A stretch of 64,000 bases of DNA, from assembly GCA_963693315.1 (NCBI GenBank), contig OY856186.1:70950019-71014018 (forward strand). The letters are read 5' to 3'. A program made the translations under genes and the position numbers. Below the pieces are notes generated by a model. The model saw only the letters and a program-made list of their open reading frames with translations. It was not told where the DNA came from and ran no database searches. Source of the stretch: Diogma glabrata (lineage: Eukaryota; Arthropoda; Insecta; Diptera; Cylindrotomidae). Below are positions 1 through 11,659 of the stretch, in pieces. Each line of letters begins with the position of its first letter. Within the stretch, counting starts at the first letter, position 1.

Positions 1-1390
1 CAATAATAAAAACGTTTTCGGTTAGGGTCATTTTAACCAAATAATTTAAATTATTTTATAGGAAATTGTTAAGCAAATTTTTATTAGGGTTACTCTTACG
101 AGAGAATCATAAGTAGAACACAATGAAAACGGTTTATGTTTTGATAAATTAATTAACGAAAACGTAAATAATAAATTAATATCGTCCATTTATTTTATCA
201 AATTTTTGTCGGAATAAAGTTTGAAAAATTTGTATGGATTATGTAGAATTTAGAATTTATAATTATAGAATTTTTGTTTACTTTCAAGAACAGGGAAATT
301 TTTTTTTGTTTTAAAAATGACACAAAAACATAGACTTATAGTCCCTGTTTCTAACGATTTTTATTAAGAGAAAGATATCAAATATGTACAACAATGTTGC
401 TTCATAATTCATGTTTATACTGTGATACAAATAGCAAGCCTTTGTAATGACTATCATATTCATTTCTTACGAGAAAAATCTATTTCCTTAAATTATCAGT
501 TTATGCAACATAACAATTCATATTTAATCTATGTTTTACTTTGATTTAGATTTGCATCACGAAACAAATATTATGAAACATAATTTTGAAAAATTTTCAA
601 ATTATCCTTTATTTTATTATTCCTATTATCCTTAATATACTTCAGTTCATTATTATGCTATAAAAATACAAGTAAGAATGGATGTATATTGAAGTCAATG
701 GCATCTATGAATTTCCTTTTCTTTCAAAGATAAGCCACATAAGAGGGTAAAACAATTCAAATAAATAAAATTATAAATGAAAATAAATGTAATACGGATT
801 GTAAAAAAATTATAACATAGGATAAAAAAATTCCACTCATAATGGAAATATCCTGAAAAAAATTGAAAATGGTCGCATCATAAAATTTAACTATAATCTT
901 AACTAAACTGTGACACATTCTTTGTTGGTTTTTTCTTGATTACACGATTGGACAAAGAAACACGTGCGATTATAAAATTTATTCAAAGTATCAAATTATT
1001 GGACACATTTTCTGCTTAAAAAAAACTTAAAAAAAATTGTTATCCCCTGAAAAGTCGTAAAATTTAAATAAAACGAAACGACACCAAAACATAAACAAAC
1101 AATTATTATATAATAAAAAATGTCTGATCTCAAGAGGCACAATGGCTGTAAAAACCATTATTTATCATATTTTCTTTCTTCCTTTTTCTTGAAAACGTGA
1201 ATTGAAGGATGTGAAAATATGCAGGAATTGTTCGTGTTGTTATTGTTATGTGAGACGCCAACATAACAATAATAACACGAACAATGCATAATAATTAAAT
1301 GTCGATTAAGTTGGAAATAAAAACGACCAAAATGTTTTGTTTTGAATAACAAATACATGTAAAAGAGCCGATAAATTTTTGGGAACAAAA
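1..1390. other. AT-rich intergenic DNA, no gene seen
   Basis: No coding stretch, RNA gene or recognisable element end was found on either strand. The only structure is the hairpin listed at 1228-1284. The short open frames here have the base composition of random AT-rich sequence. Confidence 0.6.
1228..1284. repeat. Short inverted repeat (hairpin)
   Basis: A ~23-bp arm at 1228-1250 is repeated in reverse complement at 1262-1284 with one or two mismatches and an 11-bp loop. The function is unknown. Confidence 0.75.
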
Positions 1391-2345
1391 TAGTACATTA
1401 TGATGCAAGGACATAAAGCTAAGGTTTTTGGACGTATGTGGAGCTTGCGAATCGAGGCGCTAACCGAGATTTACACCCACATTAAGTCCAAAATGGCCTA
1501 CGTCCGTGCATCATATACTATTTTTTAATCGTCGCAAGCAAAATATTTATAAAAAATTGTTTGTTCTAAATCAAAATTAAAAAGTTTATAAATTTTGAAA
1601 TAAAAATCTGTTGAACAAGTAGTCTTTGACTAATATATTTGTTATTTCTGTTCAAACAAATCGTATAACTATGACAACAAAGAATAACAGATATTTTAAT
1701 TGGATTACGAAATTTGGAATCGAAAGGTTGTTTGATAAAAATTTCTATTTTTTATTGAATTCAAACAAATACAAATGTTTTTTGCTTTTTGGACAACAAA
1801 ATATATGGTTAAAAAGTGACACTTTAAGACCGCAAATAACAGTAATAAAGTAGCACTTAAATATGTAGGCGAATAAAAAGTATTTGTTATTCGCCAACAT
1901 ATTAAAGTGGTACTTTATTACAGTGATTTGCGGCCGTAAAGGGCCACTTTTTACCATAAATTTTGTTGTCATAGTTACGTCCAAAAACGCAAAAAGCAGT
2001 TGTATTTGTTTAAATTCTATAAAAAATAGAAATTTTTATCAAAGCAACCATTAAATACAACATTTCATAATCCAATTAAAATTATTGTTATTATATGTTG
2101 TCATAGTTATACAATAATTTGGAAAAAATAACAAATATTTTGTCAAAGGTTACTTGGTCAACATATTTTTATTGAAAAATTTTTGCAAATTTATAATTTT
2201 GATTTAGAATAAACAATTTTTTTCTAAATATTTTGCATGCGGCGAATAAAAAATAGTATATGACGCACGGACGAAAGCAATTTTGGACTTAATGTGGGGC
2301 TTGGGTAAAATCTTTAGCTTTAAGTCCTTGCATCATAATGTACTA
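1391..2345. mobile_element. Foldback (giant hairpin) element
   Basis: The ends are inverted copies: the run starting TAGTACATTATGATGCAAGG at 1391 reappears in reverse complement ending at 2345. The interior is also inverted for most of its length, with the centre near 1880 and arms of roughly 450 bp that have diverged by substitutions and indels. No ORF of consequence is present, so it is non-autonomous. A solo fragment of the same terminal sequence occurs near 37269-37305, showing that the family is dispersed. The superfamily is unknown. Confidence 0.75.
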
Positions 2346-3050
2346 TTAGAATTTTCTTTAAAAAAATACAAGGAACCCAACCTAATAAACAATTAAAATC
2401 AATTATCATTCGTGATCAAATTTTATTAGCTCTATCGTTATATGGATTTTTTCTAAAACTTAAAAGTCATGGTCGTGGCTAACCACGGTCAGCGGCTATT
2501 TTTGTAGAGGTTTTGCAAATTTTTATGAACTGTGGAATTTTTGTTTTCTCAATCTAAAAAAAACGAATTTACGAGGTTATCGTATTTATAGTAGATTACA
2601 CTGGTCAACACGATTTTTGGGTCTGACTGCTACATGTTAAATTTTGGTTTCTCCTACGACAAAAAATTTTTTTTCGATTAAAGTTTGCTTTTGTAGAAAC
2701 TAGAGCGATTTTTCAATTTTTCGGCAAAAATTACTGATTTTTATTTTTTTTCTTCACTTCCACTGTAAATTATAATTAGAAAACATTTTTTTAGATACAA
2801 GAGTCTTTTTTATTCAAGATTTGTGATAAACAATAACATATAGATGTAAAATAACAAGAAATGAATGTCTAAAAGTGAATATCGTATCGTAATCGTATGA
2901 GCTCTCTCGTATTAAACCCCAAAAGACCAAAGCAACGAACGACCAATTTACGAACTAAATATGAAATATTTAAGTGTTTTTCAATATCTAGAATCAGAAT
3001 TTAAGCATGAGAACAGAAACCTAAAAAAAAAATTTTTTTTTTGTTGACCA

Positions 3051-3175
3051 GTGTTATACACCATAAGGGAGAAAAGTGCATGTTTTTCTCCCTAGGTGTG
3101 TGGAGCCCGAGGGCGAAGCCTGAGGAAGATAACATGCTCTCTCCCGAGGTGTAAATACTATTTTTTGCACGACAA
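3051..3175. repeat. Palindromic ~120-bp cassette ending in TTTTTTGCACGAC
   Basis: An inverted repeat surrounds a GC-richer centre (GAGCCCGAGGGCGAAGCC near 3106), and the cassette ends with ACTATTTTTTGCACGAC. A clear relative lies at 31620-31765. The inverted motif GTCGTGCAAAAA occurs at 6139-6150, beyond the recombinase pseudogene, so this may be one end of that element. Confidence 0.5.
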
Positions 3176-3388
3176 AATCCATGTTATACTCTTTATAATT
3201 AAAATAAATATTTTTTCAAACCGAAAATATTAAATATTAAAATGCATCATAGTTGGCTGTGTGTTTTAATTTGCATAATATATTTCAATGGCAACAATAA
3301 TAACAAATTATCATTGTTAGGAAAATCAAATTTATGCTATTAAGTTTGGCATTTTATTGTAGAAATGTTGTAAAAAAATATTTATGGA

Positions 3389-4457
3389 ATGGATTCTAGC
3401 AATGTAGACGAAGTTGCAACAGAAGTTATAGATGGTTTGTTGCCATCTAAATCAAAAAAATTATACGAAAAATCATGTAAAGATTTTTTTGACTGGTGTG
3501 GCAAGAAAAAAATTGAGAACTACACAGAAAATATGTTTCTTGTATTCTTTGCTGAAAAAACCAAAACATATAAATCATCTACCCTATTGTCGCAATATTC
3601 AATGTTAAAAGCTACGATGGCGGTGAAAAATGATATAAATACTAGTCGTTTTCCAAAATTAACTGCATTTTTGAAAAGACAGAATGTTGGATATCAACCA
3701 AAAAATCTTTTTTTTAAGAAGAGAGCATATTGATAAATTTTGACTTAAAGCTACAGAAACAATTGATTTAATGGCAAAAGTAAGTTTATTAATTTAACTT
3801 AGAGCATATAATTATTCTTTTCTTTTATAAAATTAAAGCTTACATTGATTATATTGGTATTGCTGGTGCCTTAAGGTGTGACAAATTAGTCAATTAAATG
3901 GTAGACGACGTCCAGGATTTAGGATCGTCAATTTTAGTTTCAGTTAATAATACAAAAAAACATGTCAACAGAATGTTTAGCATTGTCGCTAAAAAAGATA
4001 GCTTAATCGATTATGTTGCCATTTGTAAAAAATACAGAGCCTTACAAAACGAGAACTCCAATCAAAACCGTTTTTTGTATGCTATAAGAACAATAAATGT
4101 ACAGGCTGTGGGTAAAAATACTTTTGGAAAAATACCCGAAAAAGTTGCTGATTTCTAAATACCTTATAACCTTCATCTTATACCGGTCACTGTTTTCGAC
4201 GTTCATCAGCGTCATTACTTGGTGATTCGTGGTGCGATATAAGCGTTAAAAAACGTCATGGTGAGGGGCATGTTGAAAATTCAATTGAAAATAAACAAAA
4301 AATAGCCGCGAACATTTTTATGGGCGATACAAATCAAATAGCAAGCTCCAGTTCACCCTCAAATCAACCAAATTTGGACAATTCAAGGAAAGGCCCTCTA
4401 TTTAACATTATCGGATGCAGCAATTGCCCTGTTAATGTAAATATAAATATTACATAA
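3389..4457 (+). pseudogene. Crypton-like tyrosine recombinase, decayed, with one intron
   Basis: The reading starts at MDSSNVDEVATE and has an N-terminal core-binding-like region (KLYEKSCKDFFDWCGKKK, then a SMLKATM-type helix). A frame change at the T-run near 3712 and an in-frame stop follow. A 59-bp GT-AG interval (3780-3838) separates this from IDYIGIAGALRCDKLVN, which resembles the start of a phage-integrase-like catalytic domain. The middle part is open at 3898-4158. After another frame change, TGHCFRRSSASLL carries the HxxR part of the catalytic set (about 4188-4202). Where a nucleophilic Tyr would be expected, the codon at 4269-4271 reads His, and the segment before it looks shortened. 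Tyrosine recombinases insert circular DNA by strand exchange, and Cryptons are the eukaryotic transposons built on them. The assignment rests on motif order, not an alignment. The copy cannot be active as read. Confidence 0.6.
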
Positions 4458-5095
4458 AAATATTTTAAAAATAATATTAATATATTTATATTACGTAAAC
4501 GTGTTGTGTGTACTTTTCTAATTAAATCTCTCCATGGAATTCATTTCTTCTAAATTAAATTTTATTACATATTTTTAATAAATAAATATTAAATTGCATC
4601 AAGTTGTTGTGTGTTCTTTCTAGATATAAAATGAAATAAATGTCTATTTTTAATTCAAGTTTTCGAATGCAAATATGTACTGTTTCTGACAATCCATTGA
4701 CAATAAAAAACGAAAGGTATCATAGTTGCCTGTATTTTTTTCAAATCTTATATATTAATACGCTTACTTTGTACTTTGTACAGCCTAAGGATTTTTTATT
4801 CGAATTTTCACTGATTCCAAATTTTCACTGCTAACTGATATTAGTGTAACCTAGATCTGAGAGATTTTTGGGATTTTTCGGATCATAAATAAAAAAGTTA
4901 TAGACGAATTATAATGTATTTTTGAATTCAACTGCCTCCCCTCAAATCAAATCAAATGGATCAAATGGAATCGTCCAAATCTTTTCTTTGTTTATAGTAT
5001 TTTATATTTTCTTTTCAGTTTATGCATTGATCTAGGAGAGTATGGACGTTATTTTTCTTTGTTGTTTTATCTTATATAATAATACGTTAATTTAG
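4458..5095. other. No gene seen
   Basis: AT-rich sequence downstream of the recombinase pseudogene. It may be the 3' part of that element. No coding signal or repeat structure was recognised. Confidence 0.4.
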
Positions 5096-5560
5096 TTAGA
5101 TATATATTGTTTGTGAATGAAAGAGGATAAAAAATTGATTATTGACTGTGGTAACAATTTTGTAATGTGTGTGCTTGGTATGATAGTTTGAGATCGTAAA
5201 TTTGATTGTTAGAATTTTTAATATATATTGTTTGTGAATGAAAGAGAATAAAATATTGATTATTGAATTTTTTTTCTGCGACAATTTTGTAATGTGTGTG
5301 TTTGGTATGATAGTTTGAGATCGTAAATTTGATTGTTAGAATTTTTAATATATATTGTTTGTGAATGAAAGAGGATAAAAAATTGATTATTGATTGTGGT
5401 ATTTTTTTCAGCGACAATTTTGTAATGTGTGTGTTTGGTATGATAGTTTGAGATCGTAAATTTGATTGTTAGAATTTTTAATATACAGCGACAATTTTAT
5501 AATGTGTGTGTTTGGTATGATAGTTTGAGATCGTAAATTTGATTGTTAGAATTTTTAATA
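5096..5560. repeat. Tandem repeat, ~125-130-bp unit, about 3.5 copies
   Basis: The phrase GAGATCGTAAATTTGATTG recurs near 5190, 5317, 5447 and 5526, and each full unit begins with a TTGTTTGTGAATGAAAGAG phrase. The last unit is truncated, and the array stops exactly where the foldback at 5561 begins. The open frames on the minus strand here are translations of the repeat. Confidence 0.85.
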
Positions 5561-5999
5561 CTAGGAGGGCCCGGCGTGCTTCGCTACGCTTATAAATAAA
5601 GTTTTTGCGTAGACATTTTGTTGACGTAGAAGCAATGATTTCAAAAAGTGGTAATGAGAAAAGCTAGCATACAATTTCTAATTTTTCTTTTAAATATATG
5701 AATGAAAAATAATCAGAACTCTAGCTCATCAGTTCGGATATATGAAAAATTAGCGATCAAATAAGTTAGAGATCAAATAAGCTTACTTGAAAACTTATTT
5801 GATCGCTAATTTTTCATAAATCCCAACTGATCAGCTAGAGTTCTGATTATTTTTCATTCATATATTTAAAAAGAAAAATTAAAAATTATATGCTAGCATT
5901 TCTTATTACCACTTTTTGAAATCATTGCTTCTACGTCAACAAAATGTCTACGCAAAAACTTTATTTATAGGCGTAGCGAAGCACGCCGGGCACTCCTAG
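5561..5999. mobile_element. Foldback MITE with GC-rich CTAGGAG...CTCCTAG ends
   Basis: The element starts CTAGGAGGGCCCGGCGTGC at 5561 and ends in the reverse complement at 5999. The two ~205-bp arms are almost identical over their full length, with the centre near 5780. There is no ORF, and no clear target-site duplication was found. The near-identity of the arms suggests a recent copy or arm homogenisation. The superfamily is not assigned. Confidence 0.8.
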
Positions 6000-6062
6000 T
6001 TCGTAATATTTTTGATATTTTGTCATGGAATTCAATATCGTTGCCATCGCTTTATTTATTTT

Positions 6063-6155
6063 TTACTACCTAGGGAGTAAAGACATCAATCCGCTCCTGC
6101 TAACGAGGGAGCGGGATTGAACTTTCTACGTTGGTCGTGCAAAAACTAATTTATT
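6063..6155. repeat. Inverted-orientation cassette ending GTCGTGCAAAAA
   Basis: CTAGGGAG and AACGAGGGAGCGGG segments precede GGTCGTGCAAAAAC. This looks like a diverged, inverted relative of the 3051-3175 cassette and could mark the far end of the Crypton-like element. Confidence 0.35.
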
Positions 6156-6639
6156 TAGTTTGTTAATAAATAAATCTTTATTTATTAACAAACTAACAAA
6201 CTAAATTTTAGTTTGTTAATAAATAAATCTGTTATGGTTTTAATGTTTATTATTTTTCATAAAGTATTATGACTTTTAATTATAATTTATTTTTCGATAG
6301 TAAAGCATACAATGTAAATAGATTTAGGAAAAATATATAGAAATCAATTTCAATAATTTGAAAAAAGTTGTTCGAAGTTGTATTTTTAAACAACACATCA
6401 ATTAAGTATTTTAGGGTTCTGTTTTTACTCCAGACATTGACCAGAAAATACGGCGCAACTGTATAACCCTTACAAATTGCACCGATTTGCACAAAAATTT
6501 GGGAAATACATTTACATTTTCATACATACACATTTTCCCGTATAATCTTCACAAACAGTACCGATTTTCTAAATTGTTTCAATTTAGAAATTATCTGAAC
6601 ATCAAAATTAAAATATGTTTCGTCATCGCCGCTTTGACT

Positions 6640-8340
6640 AAGTTGTGTAAGACACACGGGATTTGAACATGTTTCTCTGATGAATGTAGTTCGAATCCTG
6701 ACACGAAACACAAAATTTTTTCTAAAAGGAATTTTAGAGAAAATGAAAAGTAATTTCGAATTGCAAAATTCAAGTGATTTCCATTATGTACTTGAGCTTA
6801 ATTGTTCACAAGAAACCCATCCAAATTAATTTTTATTTTTAATATGAAAGAAAGCATCAAATTTGAAGCAAAAATTGAATGTGTTTTTGAAAAAAAAATT
6901 ACTATTCCGCCAAGTACAGAAATAGGTTTACTTTTGTTTTTTTACAACCATGATTGTGTGCGTTATTAGTTTTAATAGAATCAAATAAACAACTGTTAAT
7001 TTTATTCTGTTGCGCGATTGTTGCGGAACACTATATTAGTATTTTATAAGGTCAGTAATGATATATTTCGTTTTTCGAGCAAAAAACAAATTTGCAAATT
7101 TGCGAGAGCTCATTAAACAGTAACCCAATGCAACGTTTTATCTTCCCGACAGAGTAACATATATTGATTTAAACTAAATGATTTTAAAACAGTTAAAACA
7201 AATAAAAAAAACAATGAATATTATTTTATTTTTTTGTACCATTGATTCCAAAATCCAAACAATTAAATAAATTTTATTCATTTTCAATACTTATTTAATT
7301 GAGTGCAATTTTGAAAATTAAACGACCACACATATTGAAAGACATCAACTTTATGCTTATGACAGTTGAAAAACCAAAAAACTATCACAAAAAACTAATT
7401 TTTTCACAATGGAAATTCAATTCAAGTTAATCGCAGTAGCCTTTGTATTTTCAATACTCGAGAGAGGGACATGCGCACTAGTTTAAGTTTATTGTTTTTA
7501 TATAATCAGACCGAAAATGTTTTTTTATAAAACACAGTTAAATTATTTATAAAATACAATCAAAAACATTAATTAAGAGATTTGAAGGGGTTTTTGTGAG
7601 CAATTAAGCTTAAGTACTCATTAGAAGTCACTTGAATTTTGCAATTCGAAATAATTTTTCATTTTCTCTAAAATTCCTGTAGAAAAATTTGTTTGTGTTG
7701 CGTGCCCGAATTCGAACTCACACTAATCAGAGACACTTGTTCAAATTCCGTGTCTAGTTGCCAAAATATTCTCTCATCCTATGAACTCATACATAGTAAT
7801 GTCTAGAAATTTAATACAAAAAATCCCAAAGAAATTGATTTCGGAGTTAAATACAACCAAATGCAACCACTGTTTTATTGTGCTCCAAAGCATGCACGCA
7901 ACAGAAGAAAATTAATAGCACTTTATTTTATTCTATTAAGATTAATAACGCAGACAATTATGTCTCTAAAACGAACAAAAATAAACCAATATTTATAGTT
8001 GCCGGAAGAAAGTATTGAACTCTGAAATAAATTTTTTTGATTTTTTTTTATAAATAAATTTTTATTATAAAGAAACATAAAAAATATTTTCGCTCTGAAT
8101 ACATAAAAACAATAAATTCAAACTATTGTGCATGCAGGGGCATCGAAGGGGCTCGAATATCGAAAAAGGCAAGGGCTACTATGATTAAATTGAATTAAAT
8201 TTCCATTGTGAAAAAATAGTATTTTTTATGATTGTGTTTTGGTTTCTCAATTCTAATTAGTATTAGTACACTTACACAATAAATTACTATTATTTAGAAT
8301 TTGGAGCAAGAACGATAGTTTTTTATTTTTACCCCTGTAT
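6640..8340. repeat. Two opposite-strand copies of a SINE-bearing repeat
   Basis: Three blocks recur in inverted orientation: a tRNA-like/SINE block (6650-6830 versus 7575-7770), a middle block (6940-7030 versus 7875-8010) and a third block (7370-7480 versus 8130-8280). The SINE block carries an RNA polymerase III B-box-like AGTTCGAATCC on the plus strand near 6690, and an A-box-like segment lies just upstream. Block order along the plus strand is the same in both copies although each block is inverted, which a simple inverted duplication does not give. No protein gene is present. Confidence 0.65.
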
Positions 8341-9313
8341 TTGGAAATGTTATATTTTTTATCTTATTCGCTCTGGAAGAATGTAATAAGTTAGTGATAT
8401 AAGAAGGGTTTCAAACTTGATTTATTACACATCAAAATTCGTTCTTTTCTTCTTTTGGTTTCTTTAAACTTTATTTCGGTCATGCCTTGTGTTTTAAATT
8501 AAATTATGTATGTAAGGGTGAGCAAGATATAACCTGCACTTTTGCTCATCTAACATGAAATATATCGCAACGTCCGCAGTAGAATCTTAAAATATTTGTT
8601 GATCCGTAGCATGAAATCAGTTGAGAAACACTGTTTTAAAGCATATAACAAGTACATTGATTAAGTGAATTATAAAGTGGCATTAAAGTGGCACTAACAA
8701 TTTGACACTAACAACAAAAACCGAAAAATAGGCTAACTAGCTTAGTTTTGATACTAGGAATTTCCATAAACAGGAATGTAAAGGTATTTTTAACCACTTT
8801 ATAAAAACTTTCAACTTTGGCGTTTGAAGAATAAGAACTAACCTTCAACAAGCTATTACTCCGTTTACAGAAAAGATAAAAATTTTTATTTTAATGAAAA
8901 GGTTGCAAACTTCTGAGTGAATAAATGTGTATGGAATTGTACTCAAACTAAATAAATTATTAAAAAATAGTAGTAAACAACGATATTTGCTGATCAAATT
9001 GAATTGTGCTACAATTTAATACCTAATTATTAAATTTCTTTAAAGTCTAATAAAATAGTGGAAATAGAATTAAAGATATAGTGAAAATTCTAAACAAAAA
9101 CTTGTTGCAGTGATATTGTTGTAAAATCTTGTTTCGAATTTTTCTATCTTCAAGTTTTTTTTTCTTTAATTAACGAAAACAATTATTTAGTTTTTTTATT
9201 TTTTTATAAACATATAATCAATCAATAATACAATTATAAAATAGTTAGTTTTTCAAGTTGTTTTTGTTTGTTTGTAATATTTAATTCAAAGCAATTTTAA
9301 TTAAAATTCAACT
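8341..9313. other. No gene seen; possible 5' region of the next retroelement
   Basis: AT-rich sequence with no coding signal. The part directly before 9314 may be the 5' untranslated region of the non-LTR element whose ORF1 starts there. Confidence 0.4.
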
Positions 9314-10480
9314 ATGTCGGATTGCGAGAAATGCAAAAAGACTGTAGATTCTAGAGTAAGATTGGGGATCAGATGTTATGGTAAATGTAAAAAGGTGTTT
9401 CATCCCCAATGTATTAATTGGAATTTTGATAGATGGAGTAAAATATTGAAGGAATGTGTTTATGCAAAATTTGTGTGTTATGACTGTCAGAAGTTTGAAG
9501 AGACTTTAATGTTTGAAAATTTAGAAAATATTAGATTGACATTGAAATCAGTGAATTGAAGGTTATCATTACGGAGCATAAAACTAATGTCACAGATGTA
9601 ACAAATATTTTATCTGAAAGCAGTACTAACGTTTCAACAAAGAAACCAAGATTGATGACCTTAAATCAATTATCTCAGAAAATAATTCAAAGGTTTTTGA
9701 GGTAAAACATATAATCTCAGAAAATAGTACAAACGTAAACGAGCTTAAAAACGTTATTTTTGCAACAAATAATAGTATTGATGTCAAAGTAAATGAAATT
9801 AAAACGCACATAAGTGATTGTAGTTCAAAATTAGCCTCTCCTTCTTTTGCGGAAGTAGTCGAAGCTCAACCAAAACAAGTAATTCTAGTACAACCAAAAG
9901 TTGCACAAGAAAGTTGTAAAACTAAAAGCGATATTATAAACCACATCGATCCAACAGAAATTCCTATTATGGGTTCACATACTGTGTCAAATGGTGGAAT
10001 AATTTTCAATTGCCGCTCAAAAGAAGATAAGGAAAAATTAGAAAAACTAGCTGTTGAGAAACTAGGCACTCGTTATAACATAAAAATTCCGCTGAACTAA
10101 ATCCTAGAGTGAGGATCTTTCGCTTTTCTAAGGAATTGAAAGGTGATGATATAATTGTTGCTTTAAGAAAGCGAAACGAGTTTTTGAAGACAAGTTATAT
10201 TAAAATTATAGCTATACTTAAAAGGAAACACTCAAATGAATGGGATACAATTATTGAAACGGATCCAACAACTTTTATAAACATAATGAAAGCTGGTAAG
10301 CTTAACTTGAGATTTGATCGATGCAGTGTTGTTGAATGTTTTGGCATCACTTAATGTTTTACCTGCAATGGTTATGCTCATAAGGCAGCAGATTGCACCA
10401 AAGAAAGATCTTGTCCATTTTCTGTTCAAAAATGCATAAATTGTATAGCTATGAATGAAAAAACACATCTTAACATCGAT
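9314..10480 (+). pseudogene. Non-LTR ORF1 (PHD finger, coiled coil, zinc knuckle), broken
   Basis: The start is MSDCEKCKKTVDSR. Cysteines and a histidine in CxxC...CxxxC...HxxC...CxxC order (residues ~4-55) form a PHD-like finger, as in nucleic-acid-binding ORF1 proteins of CR1/Jockey-type LINEs. After a frame change near 9555, a low-complexity repetitive segment (IISENNSKVFEVKHIISEN) suggests a coiled coil. Another frame change near 10095 leads to a basic region and then, past an in-frame TAA near 10352, CFTCNGYAHKAADC, a CCHC zinc knuckle. ORF1 proteins package the RNA for retrotransposition. At least three lesions are visible. Confidence 0.7.
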
Positions 10481-10532
10481 ATAATCTTACATTCTGCTCC
10501 ATTTCATTTATTGTGATACAGCACTTTTTGGT

Positions 10533-11350
10533 ATGTATGAATATGATCTGTATAAAATCCAGTTAACGTTTAATTCTTGTGCTCGTTATATATATGGTAA
10601 ATGTAAGTTTGACCACATCTCAACTTATTCAAAAATGATATTAGAAGTTAAACCATCGATAGTTTTGCTTAGTGAAACTAGAACAACCGAAAATATTTAT
10701 GATGGAGAGCTTAAAATAAGTAACTATTATATTATTCGCTGTGACTCCGATACAATGCAAACTGGTGGAGAAGCCATATATGTTAGAAATAACATTCAGG
10801 TAAAAATGTTGTCCAATGTTACGATCGATAGAATCTGGTTCCTTGCGATTAAAATATCAAAAGGACGTTATGCAGGTATATGCAGTGTTATACAAATCAT
10901 TTCAAATTTCCAATACTGTTTTCTTAGCTAATTTGGATGAATGGCTTGAAGAAATACTAGATCTCAATAATCTTAATCAAACTTAATCAAACTTAATCTC
11001 ACTAAAAGAAAAATCATATTACAGTGCTAAATTAATTAAACTTATAAGATACAATAGATTAAAACAAGTAGTGGAAACTTATACAAGCGAAACATCAAGC
11101 AGTCGGTCTTTAATTGATCTGGTTTTAACGAATTCGGATAAATATAAGTGTATTGTGATACAAAATAAAGACATAAGTGATCACCATTTAATATACGCAA
11201 ATATAAGATCAAAAACAAGCATAAATAAAAATAAAATTAAAAATGAAAAAACTGAAATTACAAGATGGAAAAAGTACAGTGTTGAAACTAATTAATGAAT
11301 TAAATAAAAACATAATTAAGTGTGGAACAAGTGATTTGAATATAAAAGCG
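10533..11350 (+). pseudogene. Non-LTR ORF2 endonuclease part, broken
   Basis: Recognisable pieces of an exonuclease-endonuclease-phosphatase domain occur in order: VLLSETRTTENIYDGEL (10650-10720, the conserved acidic residue after LL), GGEAIYVRNNI near 10770, and SRSLIDLVLTNSDKYK followed by ISDHHLIYANI (11098-11210), which holds the SDH-type catalytic motif. A deletion and frame changes lie around 10930-11070. The domain nicks target DNA to prime reverse transcription. It continues into the linker until the insertion near 11353. Confidence 0.65.
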
Positions 11351-11659
11351 GAAACTGATTTCAAACCTTAAAAATATGGAGGGGCTGAAATCTCACAGCT
11401 CTGAGATATGAAGACTTCGGTCTGGGTTAAGGATTTTGATATAGTTCTCGGCAAAAAACTTTTATGAGAACATGGTTTTTAGTTTTGGGCAGCGATGTAT
11501 ATCAAAAATAACTCTTTGTTAAAGTACAAGTATTTTTTATCTCTGTTTAGAAATTTATTACAAAACTAACACGAAACATCAATACGTATCCGAAAAATTA
11601 TAACAGATCATAAATTAACATAATTTAGTGAAAAGATGATACACTCAGCAAACTACTCA

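Larger units (their letters stand above)
3158..6151. mobile_element. Proposed Crypton-like element bounded by inverted GCACGAC motifs
   Basis: The tyrosine-recombinase pseudogene at 3389-4457 sits between TTTTTTGCACGAC (3158-3170) and its inverse GTCGTGCAAAAA (6139-6150). A second recombinase remnant, at 34446-36535, is bounded by a similar inverted pair (TTTTGTACGAGTAA and its inverse). The interval also holds a satellite (5096-5560) and a foldback (5561-5999), probably later arrivals. The boundaries are an inference from two loci only. Confidence 0.35.
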
